From positions 3,720,001 through 3,784,000 of the forward strand of contig NZ_CP124681.1 in the NCBI RefSeq assembly GCF_029961765.1: DNA of 64,000 nucleotides, given 5' to 3'. The notes beneath the pieces are model-generated. The model was given only the letters and a program-made list of their open reading frames with translations. It searched no databases and had not been told where the DNA came from. Positions 47,360 to 56,721 of the stretch are shown here, piece by piece. How positions within the stretch are numbered: the stretch's first letter is position 1; each line of letters starts with the position of its first letter. The position numbers and the translations under genes were made by a program. The DNA is from Nocardioides sp. QY071 (GTDB lineage: Bacteria > Actinomycetota > Actinomycetes > Propionibacteriales > Nocardioidaceae).

Positions 47360-47495
47360 TGCGGCAACCGGCACCCCGCGGGGGTCAACCCCGCCACGAG
47401 AGACCGGAGCAGCTTCCCGACTCGGACGGGGGAGGCAGAGCGGCCGATGGCGAGTCTCTGTCGTCAGAGACGCCCAGCGCGACCTGTTGGTCGTA

Positions 47496-48068
47496 CTACG
47501 CCTGCCCAGCGACGCGCGTGATGGCGACGAGAGTCCGGCTGATGGAGGACCGCAAGTCGATGTCGTCGGACTCTTCGATCCAACGGGTCGCCCCCACGCG
47601 AAAGGCGGTCACTGCGAGTTCGGCTGCGAGCTGCGCGGTCAGGGGGTCGTTGCCGCGGCCACGGAAGCCTCGTTCGAGAGCCTTGGACATCTCAGAGAAC
47701 TTGCGGAGCTCGCGCTCCTGCAGAGCGGGTTCGGCGTCGATGACACTGCGCCGACGACGCAGGTAGTCGCGGCTACGCCCCTGGAACACGTCTTCGGCCG
47801 CCGCGCCCAGATGTTCGGCGATGAGCTCCATCGGAGCGAGCGTCGGCGCAGCCTGGGCCATGAGCCGCTGCACCTGCTCGGGCATGAGCTCGTCGCCCGC
47901 GAAGAACACCTCCCGCTTGTCGTCGAAGTGGCGGAAGAACGTTCGTGTCGTCAGGCCGGCACGCGCAGCGATCTGGGCGACGGTGGTCTGAGCGAAGCCC
48001 TGCTCGAGGAAGAGGTCGAGCGCAGCCTGCTCGAGCCGTTCTCGCGCCCCCGGTCGCCATCGCGCCAT
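47496..48068 (-). CDS. TetR/AcrR family transcriptional regulator
   Basis: A 190-aa regulator with the helix-turn-helix at about residues 10-55 (TTVAQIAARAGLTTRTFFRHFDDKREVFFAG). Divergent from the saccharopine-dehydrogenase-like gene, with two tandem palindromic sites between them, so it probably represses that gene and itself. Confidence 0.88.
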   Translation of the reverse strand: MARWRPGARERLEQAALDLFLEQGFAQTTVAQIAARAGLTTRTFFRHFDDKREVFFAGDELMPEQVQRLMAQAAPTLAPMELIAEHLGAAAEDVFQGRSRDYLRRRRSVIDAEPALQERELRKFSEMSKALERGFRGRGNDPLTAQLAAELAVTAFRVGATRWIEESDDIDLRSSISRTLVAITRVAGQA

Positions 48069-48085
48069 GCATCCACCCTATCCAA

Positions 48086-48132
48086 TGACACGACGTGTCG
48101 TCACGGGTAGAGTGATGACACTAAATGTCATC
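48086..48132. promoter_or_regulatory. two TetR-type operators in the tetR/saccharopine-dehydrogenase-like divergent promoter
   Basis: Site 1 is TGACA-CGACG-TGTCG (48086-48100). Site 2 is GATGACA-CTAAA-TGTCATC (48114-48132), a perfect palindrome. Both fit TGACA-N5-TGTC and their dyads are about 30 bp apart, on the same helix face. They lie 18 bp from tetR and 17 bp from the divergent gene. Confidence 0.65.
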
Positions 48133-48148
48133 GATAGCGGAGGTAGTC

Positions 48149-49210
48149 ATGAGCAGGGAGATCTGGGTGCTCGGTGCGACCGGGCGAATCGGACGGGAGA
48201 TCGTCGAGCTCCTTCACGAGTCAGGCGGCGATGTCGTCGCCGTCGGACGCGACCGGGCGCGTCTGCGACGCGTCCACCCGCGGACCCGGGTGTTGGCGGG
48301 AACGCTCGATGAGATCTCCGAGCGCCTGGGAGGCGACTCGCCCGCGGTCGTGGTCAACACCGTTGGTCCCTTCAAGGTGACCGCGCCGCGGGTCGCGGCA
48401 GCATGTTCCCCCGCCACGCACTATGTCGACATCTCCAACGATCTCGACGTCTTCGAGCGGCTCGATGGCATGCACCAGGATGCGGCGTCCACCGGCCGCA
48501 CCCTGGTCTACGGCGCCGGCTTCGGCGTTCTCGGAACAGAGGCGGCCCTGCTTCCTCTTCTGGCGGACCAGGAGCGGCCGTCGTCCGTCCGAGTCGACGC
48601 TATCGCCTCGATCGCATCCGAGCCCGGACGACTCGGGGAGTCCCTTGCGGCCACAGTCGTGGACCAGTTGCGCCACGGCGGTCGCGAGGTACGCGCCGAC
48701 AAGATCGTCAGGACGTGGACCGGTGGATCAGCCGCGCCCCTGACGACTCCCGACGGCGATGTGGTCACCACCGCGTCCCAAGGAGGCGGCGACCTCTTCG
48801 CGGCCTGGCGGGCCAGTGGAGCGAGTGAGGTCATCGCGGCAACACCCTTGGCTCCGGGCAACCCGCTCGCTCGGACAACGGTGGCGGCGATCGGCGGATT
48901 GCTGCAGGTCCCCGGCATGGCGAGCCTCACGACCAGGGGCATGGCGCGCATCAACCTGAAGACCGCCCGAGAACGTCCCCGCGAGTCGAGCTGGGCACGG
49001 GCCCGAGTGGAGTGGCCCGACGGTCGCGTACGCGAGGGCTGGCTGCGCGCCGGCGAGGGCATGGCATTCACCGCGCGCGTTGCCGCAGAGGTGGCAACCC
49101 GCCTGACCGACGGCAGAGGTCGTCCCGGCGCGTTCAGCCCCGGAAGGATCTTCGGCCCAGAGCTCGCTCTCGCCGCCGGCGCAGAGCTCTTGAACCCGGG
49201 AGCCTCTTGA
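48149..49210 (+). CDS. saccharopine dehydrogenase-like NAD(P)-binding protein
   Basis: A 353-aa protein. IWVLGATGRIGREIVELL is the Rossmann motif and the sequence VVVNTVGPFKVTAPRVAAAC-THYVDISND is typical of saccharopine dehydrogenase-like/trans-acting enoyl reductase proteins of actinobacteria. A GAGFGVLGTEAAL stretch follows. Reaction unknown. ATG 48149 (GGAGG 6-7 nt upstream) avoids placing the start codon inside the operator, as an earlier ATG would. Confidence 0.8.
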   Translation: MSREIWVLGATGRIGREIVELLHESGGDVVAVGRDRARLRRVHPRTRVLAGTLDEISERLGGDSPAVVVNTVGPFKVTAPRVAAACSPATHYVDISNDLDVFERLDGMHQDAASTGRTLVYGAGFGVLGTEAALLPLLADQERPSSVRVDAIASIASEPGRLGESLAATVVDQLRHGGREVRADKIVRTWTGGSAAPLTTPDGDVVTTASQGGGDLFAAWRASGASEVIAATPLAPGNPLARTTVAAIGGLLQVPGMASLTTRGMARINLKTARERPRESSWARARVEWPDGRVREGWLRAGEGMAFTARVAAEVATRLTDGRGRPGAFSPGRIFGPELALAAGAELLNPGAS

Positions 49211-49300
49211 CTCTGCCTGTTGCGAGCCCCGCGACAACCGGCGCGATCGCCGCCGGGTCCGAGCATGTCACTTCTCGTGCACCATGCGCAGGTGCGACAC

Positions 49301-50338
49301 TCAGCCAGCGGCTCTACGCTTGCCGGCAACAGTCGCAATGACCACCGCGACGAGCAGGCTCAAGCCATTGACGGCTGGCTGCAGCCAGCTCGGGGCGCCC
49401 AGCAGCGTCAGACCGTTGACCACCACAGCAACGAACAGGACCGCGACGAGGGTGCCGGGGACGTTGAACGTCCCCGGCCTGATGACCGTCGCTCCCAAGA
49501 AGGCCGCAGCCAGGGCGGGCAAGGTGAAGTTCGGACCTACTTGCGGACTGGCGCTGCCGGCCAGCGCAAGCTGAAGGATCCCCGCCATGCTCGCGATCAC
49601 CGCTGATGCGACAAAGCTGGCCAACGTGAGCGCCTCCACTCGAAGCCCCACCAGCCGCGACGCCCGCGCGTTCGCTCCGACGAAATACAGATGACGGCCA
49701 GGCGGAGTCTGGCTGAGAAAGTAGTGCGCAACCAGACTCACGACGATGACGTAGAAGACCGCGGTCGGTACCCCAAGGAACGATCCGCTGCCGAGTGCGA
49801 CAAGACGATCTGGAATCCCCGAGACGATCGTCCGGTCCTCGCTGAACCACGACACGCCAGCCTGTATCAGGGTCGCGCTGCCAAGGGTGACGATGATGGC
49901 GCCCACTCCCACGTACGACACCAGATAGCCGTTGACCAGACCGATGACTGCTCCGACAAGCAGTGTGACGAGGACAGCTGGGACCAATGGGAAGTCGTAG
50001 AAGGAGCAGAGGCCGGCTGTCACCACGCCGGACAGCCCGGCCACTGGCCCGGCGGACAGGTCGATCTGACCTGTCACGAGCGGGATGATCGACGCGATCG
50101 CGATCAGGGCGACCACGGATTGATTGCCGAGCAGCGTCCGGATGTTGGCCGTCGAGACGAAGGCGTCGCGGGAACCCTCCAACGAGGCGAAGAGAACGAC
50201 GAGGCTCACCCCCAGCAGGACCAGGGCGTACCGTTCGAGAGCAATGACGGCAACGCGCCAGACACGCGCCTTGGACGACCTGTCAGCCGTCCCGCCGGCC
50301 GCGCCTGTGGTCGTCTCTCGTTCATCTGTGATGGTCAT
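49301..50338 (-). CDS. ribose/sugar-type ABC transporter permease (RbsC-like)
   Basis: A 345-aa membrane protein of the BPD_transp_2 family with about eight to ten hydrophobic segments. LVTGQIDLSAGPVAGLSGVVTAGL and FVGANARASRLVGLRVEALTLASFVAS, then PALAAAFLGATVIRPGTFNVPGT are the RbsC/XylH hallmarks. It overlaps the ATPase gene by 17 nt. Only one permease is encoded, so it probably acts as a homodimer. Confidence 0.88.
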   Translation of the reverse strand: MTITDERETTTGAAGGTADRSSKARVWRVAVIALERYALVLLGVSLVVLFASLEGSRDAFVSTANIRTLLGNQSVVALIAIASIIPLVTGQIDLSAGPVAGLSGVVTAGLCSFYDFPLVPAVLVTLLVGAVIGLVNGYLVSYVGVGAIIVTLGSATLIQAGVSWFSEDRTIVSGIPDRLVALGSGSFLGVPTAVFYVIVVSLVAHYFLSQTPPGRHLYFVGANARASRLVGLRVEALTLASFVASAVIASMAGILQLALAGSASPQVGPNFTLPALAAAFLGATVIRPGTFNVPGTLVAVLFVAVVVNGLTLLGAPSWLQPAVNGLSLLVAVVIATVAGKRRAAG

Positions 50339-51878
50339 GCGCTGATTCCTCCTTCGACGTGGACTGATAAGTGAGGGCGGTGATGGTCGGCCGGTCGAGA
50401 CGGCTGCGTTCCACCACGTCGACGACGCGCCCCGAACTGATCACGACGACCCTGTCCGCAACCTCCACGAGCTCCTCGTAGTCCGTGCTGTGCACCACCA
50501 CGCACGAGCCTTGGTCGGCGAGACGGCGAATGAGAGTCCAGAGCTCCCGCTTCGCATTGACGTCCACTCCCTGCGTCGGATCCTCGAGGAGGAGCACCGA
50601 TGGAGCACGGCGCAGCCACCGCGCAGCAACGACCTTCTGTTGATTTCCGCCCGAGAGAGCCGTGATCGCTGTGTTGCCGTTCGGCCGTCGAACCCCGTGC
50701 TCGTCCAAGATGCGCTCGGCGTCTCGGCGATACCGCCGCGCTGCGAAGCGACCCGCACGCCAGAACTGGCCGAGTGAGCCGATGCTGACGTTCTCGTGGG
50801 TCCCCAGACCTGTCAGCACCCCCTCGCGGAGCCGATCAGCCGGGACGAATCCGAACCCAGCGGCGACGGCCGAGGCAGGGCTCCCCAGCTTCAGCGACCG
50901 ACCGTCGAGGGTCACCGTCCCTCTGTGCGGCGTCAACCCGTACAGCGCACGAAGGACATCGGAAGCCCCGGACCCTTCGAGGCCCACGAGACCGACGATC
51001 TCGCCACCCGCGACGCCGAGATCGATGCCGTCGACGCGCTCGCACTGGAGTCCCGCCACGGCCAGACGCACATTGGTGAGTGCTCCGGAGCGAGCAGCCG
51101 TCCCGTCTCCGGTGCCGGCCCGTTCGCTCGCGCCAAAGTGCCCTGACTCGGAGCCCGCGATCAGTTGCAGCAGATCCTCAGCACTCGCCGTCCCGCTGCG
51201 TCTGCCGACCACCTCGCCATCGCGCAGTACCGTGACGTCGTCCGCAACAGATCTGATCTCCTCGAGCCGGTGGCTGACGTAGACGACAGCGTGGCCCTGG
51301 GAGGCGATTCGTCGGACCCGCTCGACGAGTGTGCGCATCTCGTGATCTGGCAGCGTCGCCGACGGCTCGTCGAGCACCAGCACTCCCGCTTGATCCTGTC
51401 CTTCGATCTCGGCGAAGGCCCGGGCGATAGCCACCAACGCTCGTTCGGCCGGACTCAGCGAGCCGACCAGCGCGGTCGTCGCGACATCCACCTCCAACGC
51501 GTCGAGGGCGCGGCGCGCACGCCGATGCAGCAGCCGCCAGCGAATCTGGGGGCCCTTGACCGGCCAAGACGACCCGGCGAAATTCTCCGCGACGGTGTGG
51601 GCATCGAACAGACCCAAGTCTTGGTGCACGAAGCGGACACCCAGGCCAGCAGCGTCGTCCGCTGTCCAGTGCGACAGATCCTTACGGCTTCCGTGCCTCT
51701 CGACGCTACCGGCGTCAGCACGGACCACGCCCGCAAGCACCTTGATCAGCGTGGATTTTCCACTGCCGTTCCCCCCGAGCAGCGCGTGGACCCTCCCCGG
51801 CATCAAGGTCACATCGACCCCCGCGAGTGCCGTGGTGGATCCAAACGTCACCCGCGCGTCCGCGACCTGGAGGAGCAC
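50322..51878 (-). CDS. ribose/sugar-type ABC transporter ATPase with two nucleotide-binding domains (RbsA-like)
   Basis: A 518-aa protein of two tandem ATPase domains. The N-domain has GGNGSGKST, RFVHQDLGLF, LSPAERALVAIARA and VLVLDEPSATLP. The C-domain has the normal degenerate P-loop of this family (GLEGSGASD), LSGGNQQKVVAARWL, and Walker B LLLEDPTQGVD, where the usual Asp-Glu order is reversed. GTG at 51878 has GGGGA 7 nt upstream and lies one base past the binding protein stop. Confidence 0.87.
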   Translation of the reverse strand: MLLQVADARVTFGSTTALAGVDVTLMPGRVHALLGGNGSGKSTLIKVLAGVVRADAGSVERHGSRKDLSHWTADDAAGLGVRFVHQDLGLFDAHTVAENFAGSSWPVKGPQIRWRLLHRRARRALDALEVDVATTALVGSLSPAERALVAIARAFAEIEGQDQAGVLVLDEPSATLPDHEMRTLVERVRRIASQGHAVVYVSHRLEEIRSVADDVTVLRDGEVVGRRSGTASAEDLLQLIAGSESGHFGASERAGTGDGTAARSGALTNVRLAVAGLQCERVDGIDLGVAGGEIVGLVGLEGSGASDVLRALYGLTPHRGTVTLDGRSLKLGSPASAVAAGFGFVPADRLREGVLTGLGTHENVSIGSLGQFWRAGRFAARRYRRDAERILDEHGVRRPNGNTAITALSGGNQQKVVAARWLRRAPSVLLLEDPTQGVDVNAKRELWTLIRRLADQGSCVVVHSTDYEELVEVADRVVVISSGRVVDVVERSRLDRPTITALTYQSTSKEESAHDHHR

Positions 51879-51879
51879 G

Positions 51880-53052
51880 CTAGCGTCCCCAGCTCGCACG
51901 ATAGATCGCCTCGTAGTCCTGAGCAGGCTTGCCGTCGGGATCCAGGTTGCCGTCGTAGGCCTCACCCTTCCCCGGCAGGTTGTGATCCCTGTCGATGATC
52001 TGGAGCCCGATCCCGGAGTCCACCTGGGGCTCACCCGCGAACACTCGGTTCAACCCGTCGATGGCGGCCCAGCCGATCCATCCGCTCGGGGTGCCCACAT
52101 CCATCGTCTGACCACCGTCGCGGATCAGGTCGATGTTGCTGCCGAGGCCGCCGAGGCTCACCAGGGTGATCGGGCGGCCGGCCTTCAAGATCGACTGTCC
52201 GGCTCCCAGGTTGATCATCGCGTCGTAGGGTGCCGCCACAGCATTCGCATCAGGATGCTGAACGAGCGCGGCGGACACCTTGTTGGCGAACGAGCCGTCG
52301 CTGAAGTCTCCGAGACTGATGTCGAGCGGGTAGGTCTCACAGCCCGCACAGTCCGCGAGCGCCTCCTCAAGCCCGTCGGCCAAGTGCCGCGACGCCAGCG
52401 CGTCATCTTGGCGAAGGACGATCGTCTTGGCCGCGCCCTTGTTAGTGGCGACGAGATAGGCCGCCATCGCGTCCGCGATGTCCTGCTCGTAGCGGTCCTC
52501 GATGGAAGCGTTCTCGTGGTAGACGATCTCGCCGTCGAACAAGGTGTCGCCACCATTCGAGTCGCAGTCGAAGGCGTCAACGGCATAGATCTTGATGCCG
52601 GCACCCTTCGCTGCGGAGAGCGGCTCCTGGACCGCTTCGCAGCTGACGGAGATGAGGACGATCGCGTCCGGGGATGCGGCAGTCGCATTGCGAACGCATT
52701 CACCGTACGTCGCCGGGTTCAACTTGCCGTCGCAGCTCGTCGTCTCCCACCCCATTGCCTCGGCAGCCTCAGCTGCCGCGGCGCGCGGCGCCGCACAGCC
52801 CTCGGCTGCCTCGCCGCAGCTGATGAGCCAGACTTCCTTGTCCTCTGCGGACTGGGGACCGCTGCGCGGGACCGGGCCATCGGTGCCGGCGTAGGCGGCC
52901 TCGAGCGCTGCTTGCGCCTTCGTGATGTCAGCCTGGTTCGCCACGGAGCTACCGCCGGAACCGGACCCGGAACCGCACGCGCTTGCGAGCGCGCTCGCCA
53001 GAACCGTCACGGCGACGAGGCGCGAATTCAACTTTCCAGCCTTGAGATTCAT
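51880..53052 (-). CDS. sugar-type ABC transporter substrate-binding lipoprotein
   Basis: A 390-aa lipoprotein: signal peptide ending ALASAC (Cys26), then a Gly/Ser linker and a Peripla_BP_4-type domain. Unusually rich in cysteine for this family (about ten: SCGEAAEGC, TSCDG, GECVRN, VSCEAV, FDCDS, DCAGC), suggesting disulfides. The truncated gene at 15010-15879 is a paralogue that keeps the second-lobe pair DCGDC. GGAG lies before the ATG. First gene of the SBP-ATPase-permease operon. The ligand in this type of cluster need not be a sugar. Confidence 0.88.
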   Translation of the reverse strand: MNLKAGKLNSRLVAVTVLASALASACGSGSGSGGSSVANQADITKAQAALEAAYAGTDGPVPRSGPQSAEDKEVWLISCGEAAEGCAAPRAAAAEAAEAMGWETTSCDGKLNPATYGECVRNATAASPDAIVLISVSCEAVQEPLSAAKGAGIKIYAVDAFDCDSNGGDTLFDGEIVYHENASIEDRYEQDIADAMAAYLVATNKGAAKTIVLRQDDALASRHLADGLEEALADCAGCETYPLDISLGDFSDGSFANKVSAALVQHPDANAVAAPYDAMINLGAGQSILKAGRPITLVSLGGLGSNIDLIRDGGQTMDVGTPSGWIGWAAIDGLNRVFAGEPQVDSGIGLQIIDRDHNLPGKGEAYDGNLDPDGKPAQDYEAIYRASWGR

Positions 53053-53304
53053 ATGAGCTCCAATTCAGCATTGGTGGACCCCGAGTATGCGAGGCGCACA
53101 GTTCACCACCGCGTCCCATTCGGGAACAATGGATTCGCCATCGATTCATGACATGGAGCCCATGACCGTTTCGGATCGAAGGCCATAGGCGCCACGACAC
53201 CCGGCGACTCTCGAATAGAAAGGGGGTCGAAAGCCGCCGATCGTCATACCGATCCGCGTCAATTGGCGGTTAGCGCCGATTTCTTCACAACATGCGCACC
53301 GGTC

Positions 53305-54831
53305 CTAATTGACGAGGCGGTCCTTACCGGCCCAGTACGGCTCGCGCAACTTGAACTTCTGCAATTTCCCAGTGGCCGTCCGCTCGAGACCGTCTCTCAG
53401 CTCGACGCGTTTTGGGCACTTGTACCCGGCGAGCCGTGTGCGGCAATGAGCGATGAGCTCAGCCGGTGTCACCGACGGATCCGACAACACCACGAGCGCG
53501 GTGACAGCCTCGCCCCACTTATCGTCCGGAACTCCGATCACTGCCACTTCGCGCACGGCCCGGTGAGACATCAACGCGTCCTCGACCTCGATCGATGAGA
53601 CGTTCTCGCCACCCGACACGATGACGTCCTTCTTGCGGTCGAGCACAGTCAGGGTTCCGTCTTCCCAGGTCCCACCATCGCCAGTGCGGAACCAACCATC
53701 GACATGCGCTCGCGCAGTCTCCTCCGGATCCTGCCAGTAGCGCGCCAAGGCATGATTCGTGCGCGCTTGCACTTCGCCCTCATCGTCAACGCGGACCGTG
53801 ACCCCAAGAGCGGGCGATCCGGCGCGGCTCAGTCGCGAGGCCTGTTCCTGCGCCGGCGCGTCCGACCACTCACGACGCATGCGAGACATCGTCAGCAGTG
53901 GCGAGGTCTCGGTCATTCCGTAGATCTGAATGAACTCCCAGCCGAGCTCATCGCGGATGCGCTCGACCGTGCGACTCGGCGGAGGAGCACCTGCCACGAC
54001 GACACGCACGGCGTCGCGCCCTGGTACCGGACCTTCCCATGACGAAAGTGCGTCCAACACCAAGTGCATCACGGCCGGCGCAGCGCACAACAATGTCACC
54101 CCGTGGTCACGCACTCGGCGGAGGATCTCGTGCCCGTCGATGTCTCGCAGCACGATGTGTCTGCCGCCCATGCCGGTGACCGAGTAGGGCATCCCCCAGC
54201 CGTTGCAGTGGAAGGTCGCGAGTGTGTGTAGGTAGACGTCGTCATCGTTGACGCCGAGCTGCCACCCGAAGATCGACGCGTTCAACCACAGGCTCCGGTG
54301 AGTGAGCTCGACCCCCTTGGGCCGGGCCGTGGTACCCGAGGTGTAGTTGATGGTCGCGGTGGCTGTCTCGTCGCCCTCCCACAGCGCCGGCTGGCCCGCT
54401 TCTCCCCACAACTCGTCGTCATCGCCACCCAGAATGAAGACGCGGCACCCCTGGAGGCGATCAGCGAGGTGCGCGAACGGCTCGTCCAGCATCACGACGT
54501 CAGCACCACTGTGCTCCACGATGTACTGAACCTCGGCGGGGCTGAGCCTGAAGTTGATGGGAACCAGGATGCGGCCGGACCCGGAGACTCCGAACAGCGA
54601 CACCAGCAGGCGAGCACTGTTCTGCGACATGATGGCAACTCGGCCTCCCACAGGAACTCCGAGCCGATCCAGGTTCGCGGCTTGGGCGCGAGCCAGTTGA
54701 TGAGCCTCGTACCACGTGACCGTTCCCCAGGACGGGGTGGGCTGCTGCGGTTCATCGACAATGGCGATGCGTTCGGGGTACACCGTCGCGGCGCGGTCCA
54801 GAAAGTCCCGTACGTTGAGGGGAACGTGCAT
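53305..54831 (-). CDS. AMP-dependent acyl-CoA ligase
   Basis: A 508-aa ANL enzyme. P-loop NYTSGTTARPKGVELTHRS, THATFHCNGWG-like ATFHCNGWGMPYSVTG, A5 IQIYGMTETSPLL, FRTGDGGTWEDGTLTVLDRKKD, GGENVSSIEVEDAL and C-terminal RTATGKLQKFKLRE resemble medium-chain/dicarboxylate-type acyl-CoA ligases. ATG 54831 has AGGAGG 8 nt upstream. It follows a cupin gene by 67 nt. The 250-bp stretch to its right-hand transporter operon (53053-53304) shows no gene. Confidence 0.87.
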   Translation of the reverse strand: MHVPLNVRDFLDRAATVYPERIAIVDEPQQPTPSWGTVTWYEAHQLARAQAANLDRLGVPVGGRVAIMSQNSARLLVSLFGVSGSGRILVPINFRLSPAEVQYIVEHSGADVVMLDEPFAHLADRLQGCRVFILGGDDDELWGEAGQPALWEGDETATATINYTSGTTARPKGVELTHRSLWLNASIFGWQLGVNDDDVYLHTLATFHCNGWGMPYSVTGMGGRHIVLRDIDGHEILRRVRDHGVTLLCAAPAVMHLVLDALSSWEGPVPGRDAVRVVVAGAPPPSRTVERIRDELGWEFIQIYGMTETSPLLTMSRMRREWSDAPAQEQASRLSRAGSPALGVTVRVDDEGEVQARTNHALARYWQDPEETARAHVDGWFRTGDGGTWEDGTLTVLDRKKDVIVSGGENVSSIEVEDALMSHRAVREVAVIGVPDDKWGEAVTALVVLSDPSVTPAELIAHCRTRLAGYKCPKRVELRDGLERTATGKLQKFKLREPYWAGKDRLVN

Positions 54832-54898
54832 CAGGATTGCCTCCTCTGGCAAGTAGATGTGGCGCCGGGCCAAGGCACGGCGGGTGAACGAGGGGTGG

Positions 54899-55429
54899 TC
54901 ACCCGTGCTGGCCCGCGGTCGGCATCGGAGAGACCGCGCCGCCGAACACCGAGATGTCCTCACGCAGCTCGATGTCGCCTACACGGGCGGGCGGCGCGTC
55001 CATCAGGACGAACAGGACTCGTACCGGCTCGTCTCCGCGTACGACCCACGAGTGCATCGTTCCGCGCTGCACCACGAAGTCACCGGCTGTGAGCCTTTCG
55101 ACGACCTCGCCACTGTCCAGCACGAGATCGAGCTCGCCGGAGAGAATCAGGGCAACGTCCTGCGTCTCGGTCCTGTGCATGTTGGGGATATCGGACTCCC
55201 CCGGCACGAGTTCACCGACCCGAAAGAGCACGCGCGCCCCAGGCGGCCCGGGCATCCCGTCATCGAATCCGGCCTCATCGTTGCTCGGCGGGAAGGAACT
55301 GGTGGCCCACACCACCTTCGCGTGATAGCCGGGCAACCGCGGTTCGGCACTGACTCGATGATCACGCCTCACCACGGCCCGGCCTCGCTCGTCGTGGCCG
55401 GTCACGACGCGTCGGAAACTGAACGTCAT
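54899..55429 (-). CDS. cupin domain protein
   Basis: A 176-aa protein with a single C-terminal cupin: NMHRTETQDVALILSGELDLVLDSGE (motif 1), GDFVVQRGTMHSWVVRG (motif 2). The N-terminal 80 residues (RRVVTGHDERGRAVVRRD...SFPPSNDEAG) match a type seen next to catabolic genes in actinobacteria; enzymatic role unknown. ATG 55429 is chosen; an earlier in-frame start would add 23 residues without a ribosome binding site. Confidence 0.8.
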   Translation of the reverse strand: MTFSFRRVVTGHDERGRAVVRRDHRVSAEPRLPGYHAKVVWATSSFPPSNDEAGFDDGMPGPPGARVLFRVGELVPGESDIPNMHRTETQDVALILSGELDLVLDSGEVVERLTAGDFVVQRGTMHSWVVRGDEPVRVLFVLMDAPPARVGDIELREDISVFGGAVSPMPTAGQHG

Positions 55430-55576
55430 CTGATCTGACTCTCCTCGAAGATTCTCTTTGCCGGCCCATTCGAAATGACCGCATTCCTGCGCACTCAATG
55501 ATCAATTGGCGACTGATTGAAAGATAACCAGTCAGCAGCCCGGCCTTCCAATGCCGTTCATTCATGCGCGCTATTC

Positions 55577-55592
55577 CACGTCTTAGAACGTG
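55577..55592. promoter_or_regulatory. inverted repeat upstream of the cupin-ligase operon
   Basis: CACGT-CTTAGA-ACGTG lies about 150 bp before the cupin start in an otherwise gene-free 267-bp gap (55430-55696). It could be a regulator site; support is only the symmetry. Confidence 0.3.
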
Positions 55593-55696
55593 CATTTCGG
55601 CACGACGAATCGACCGTGACAGCTCAACGAGATACGCCGATCACGACCCTGAACCGCACGATGCCTAGAGGACCACGGGCGAGATTCGGCTCTGCG

Positions 55697-56668
55697 TCAG
55701 CCGCACGACCTGACTTGCACCAGCACCCGGCCGATCGCGCCGCGCGAGTCCAGTAGTTCGAGCGCCGCCGGGGCCTGCTCGAGCGCGAGGACCTGGCCGA
55801 TGAGAGGCCGGATGTCACCGGATGCAAGGAGCGGGAGGAGTTCGGCCCACTGGCGTCCCACCCAGCTCGGATCTGCGACGGCGAACTCTTCCCATCCCAC
55901 ACCGACGACAGCCGTGTTGGTCAACAAGAGCCGGTTCACCTTGACCTCCGGGATGGAGCGCCCGGTGAAGCCCAACACCAAGATCCGGCCCTCGGGGCCA
56001 AGACTTCGTAGTGAATCCGCGAAGCGGTCGCCTCCGACGGGATCGACGACCATGTCGACGCCTGCACCTCCCGTGGCAAGGCGCGCCTGCGCCAAGAAGT
56101 CCCGAGCCTCAAGGACCTCATCGGCTCCCGCCTTGAGCGCGATCGCCGCCTTCTCAGGACTCGACACCACCGCGAGGACCCGTGCGCCGTGCGCTTTGGC
56201 CAGCTGACAACACGCGGAGCCGAGGCCCCCGCCGGCACCCTGGACCAGGACGGACTCACCGTGCGCGAGACGGCCCCGGCGCCGGAGCGCGAAGAGCGCG
56301 GTGAGGTAGTTGAGAGGCACCGCCGCTGCGTCACGCAAGCTGAAGTCCCGCGGCAGTAGGAAGACCCGGTGCTCGCTGACCGCCACCGACTCGGCGAACC
56401 CGCCTACGAGCGGCATGGCAGCGACTCGGTCGCCGGCACGAAACCTGCCGGAGTCGTGTCGTACGACGCCGGCAACCTCCCAACCCGGGATGAAGGGCAA
56501 GGGCGGCTTCAGCTGATAGGCCCCCTTCGTCATGAGGAGATCGGGAAAGACGACGCCAGCGAAGTAGACATCGATCAGTACCTCGCCCGGTCCCACGTCA
56601 GGCTCGGCCACGTCCTGGACGGCTACCGCCTCCGGGCCGCCGTAGGAACGCAACACCGCGGCACGCAT
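55697..56668 (-). CDS. quinone oxidoreductase-like MDR protein
   Basis: A 323-aa zinc-independent MDR. FAGVVFPDLLMTKGAYQ, FIPGWEVAGVV, the Rossmann motif VQGAGGGLGSACCQLAKAHGARVLAVVSS, and VVDPVGGDRF are characteristic of NADPH:quinone oxidoreductase-like enzymes. Same strand as the lactonase gene upstream (53-nt gap). Likely reduces an enoyl or quinone intermediate. Confidence 0.87.
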   Translation of the reverse strand: MRAAVLRSYGGPEAVAVQDVAEPDVGPGEVLIDVYFAGVVFPDLLMTKGAYQLKPPLPFIPGWEVAGVVRHDSGRFRAGDRVAAMPLVGGFAESVAVSEHRVFLLPRDFSLRDAAAVPLNYLTALFALRRRGRLAHGESVLVQGAGGGLGSACCQLAKAHGARVLAVVSSPEKAAIALKAGADEVLEARDFLAQARLATGGAGVDMVVDPVGGDRFADSLRSLGPEGRILVLGFTGRSIPEVKVNRLLLTNTAVVGVGWEEFAVADPSWVGRQWAELLPLLASGDIRPLIGQVLALEQAPAALELLDSRGAIGRVLVQVRSCG

Positions 56669-56721
56669 CGTGCTCTTCTCAGCCTCGAACAGCGGCAGCT
56701 CGGCTCATGGCCTCGCCGCCC

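Noticed and set aside
51556..53151. A 531-codon open frame on the plus strand
   Set aside because: Antisense to the sugar-type ATPase and binding protein genes; no recognisable family.
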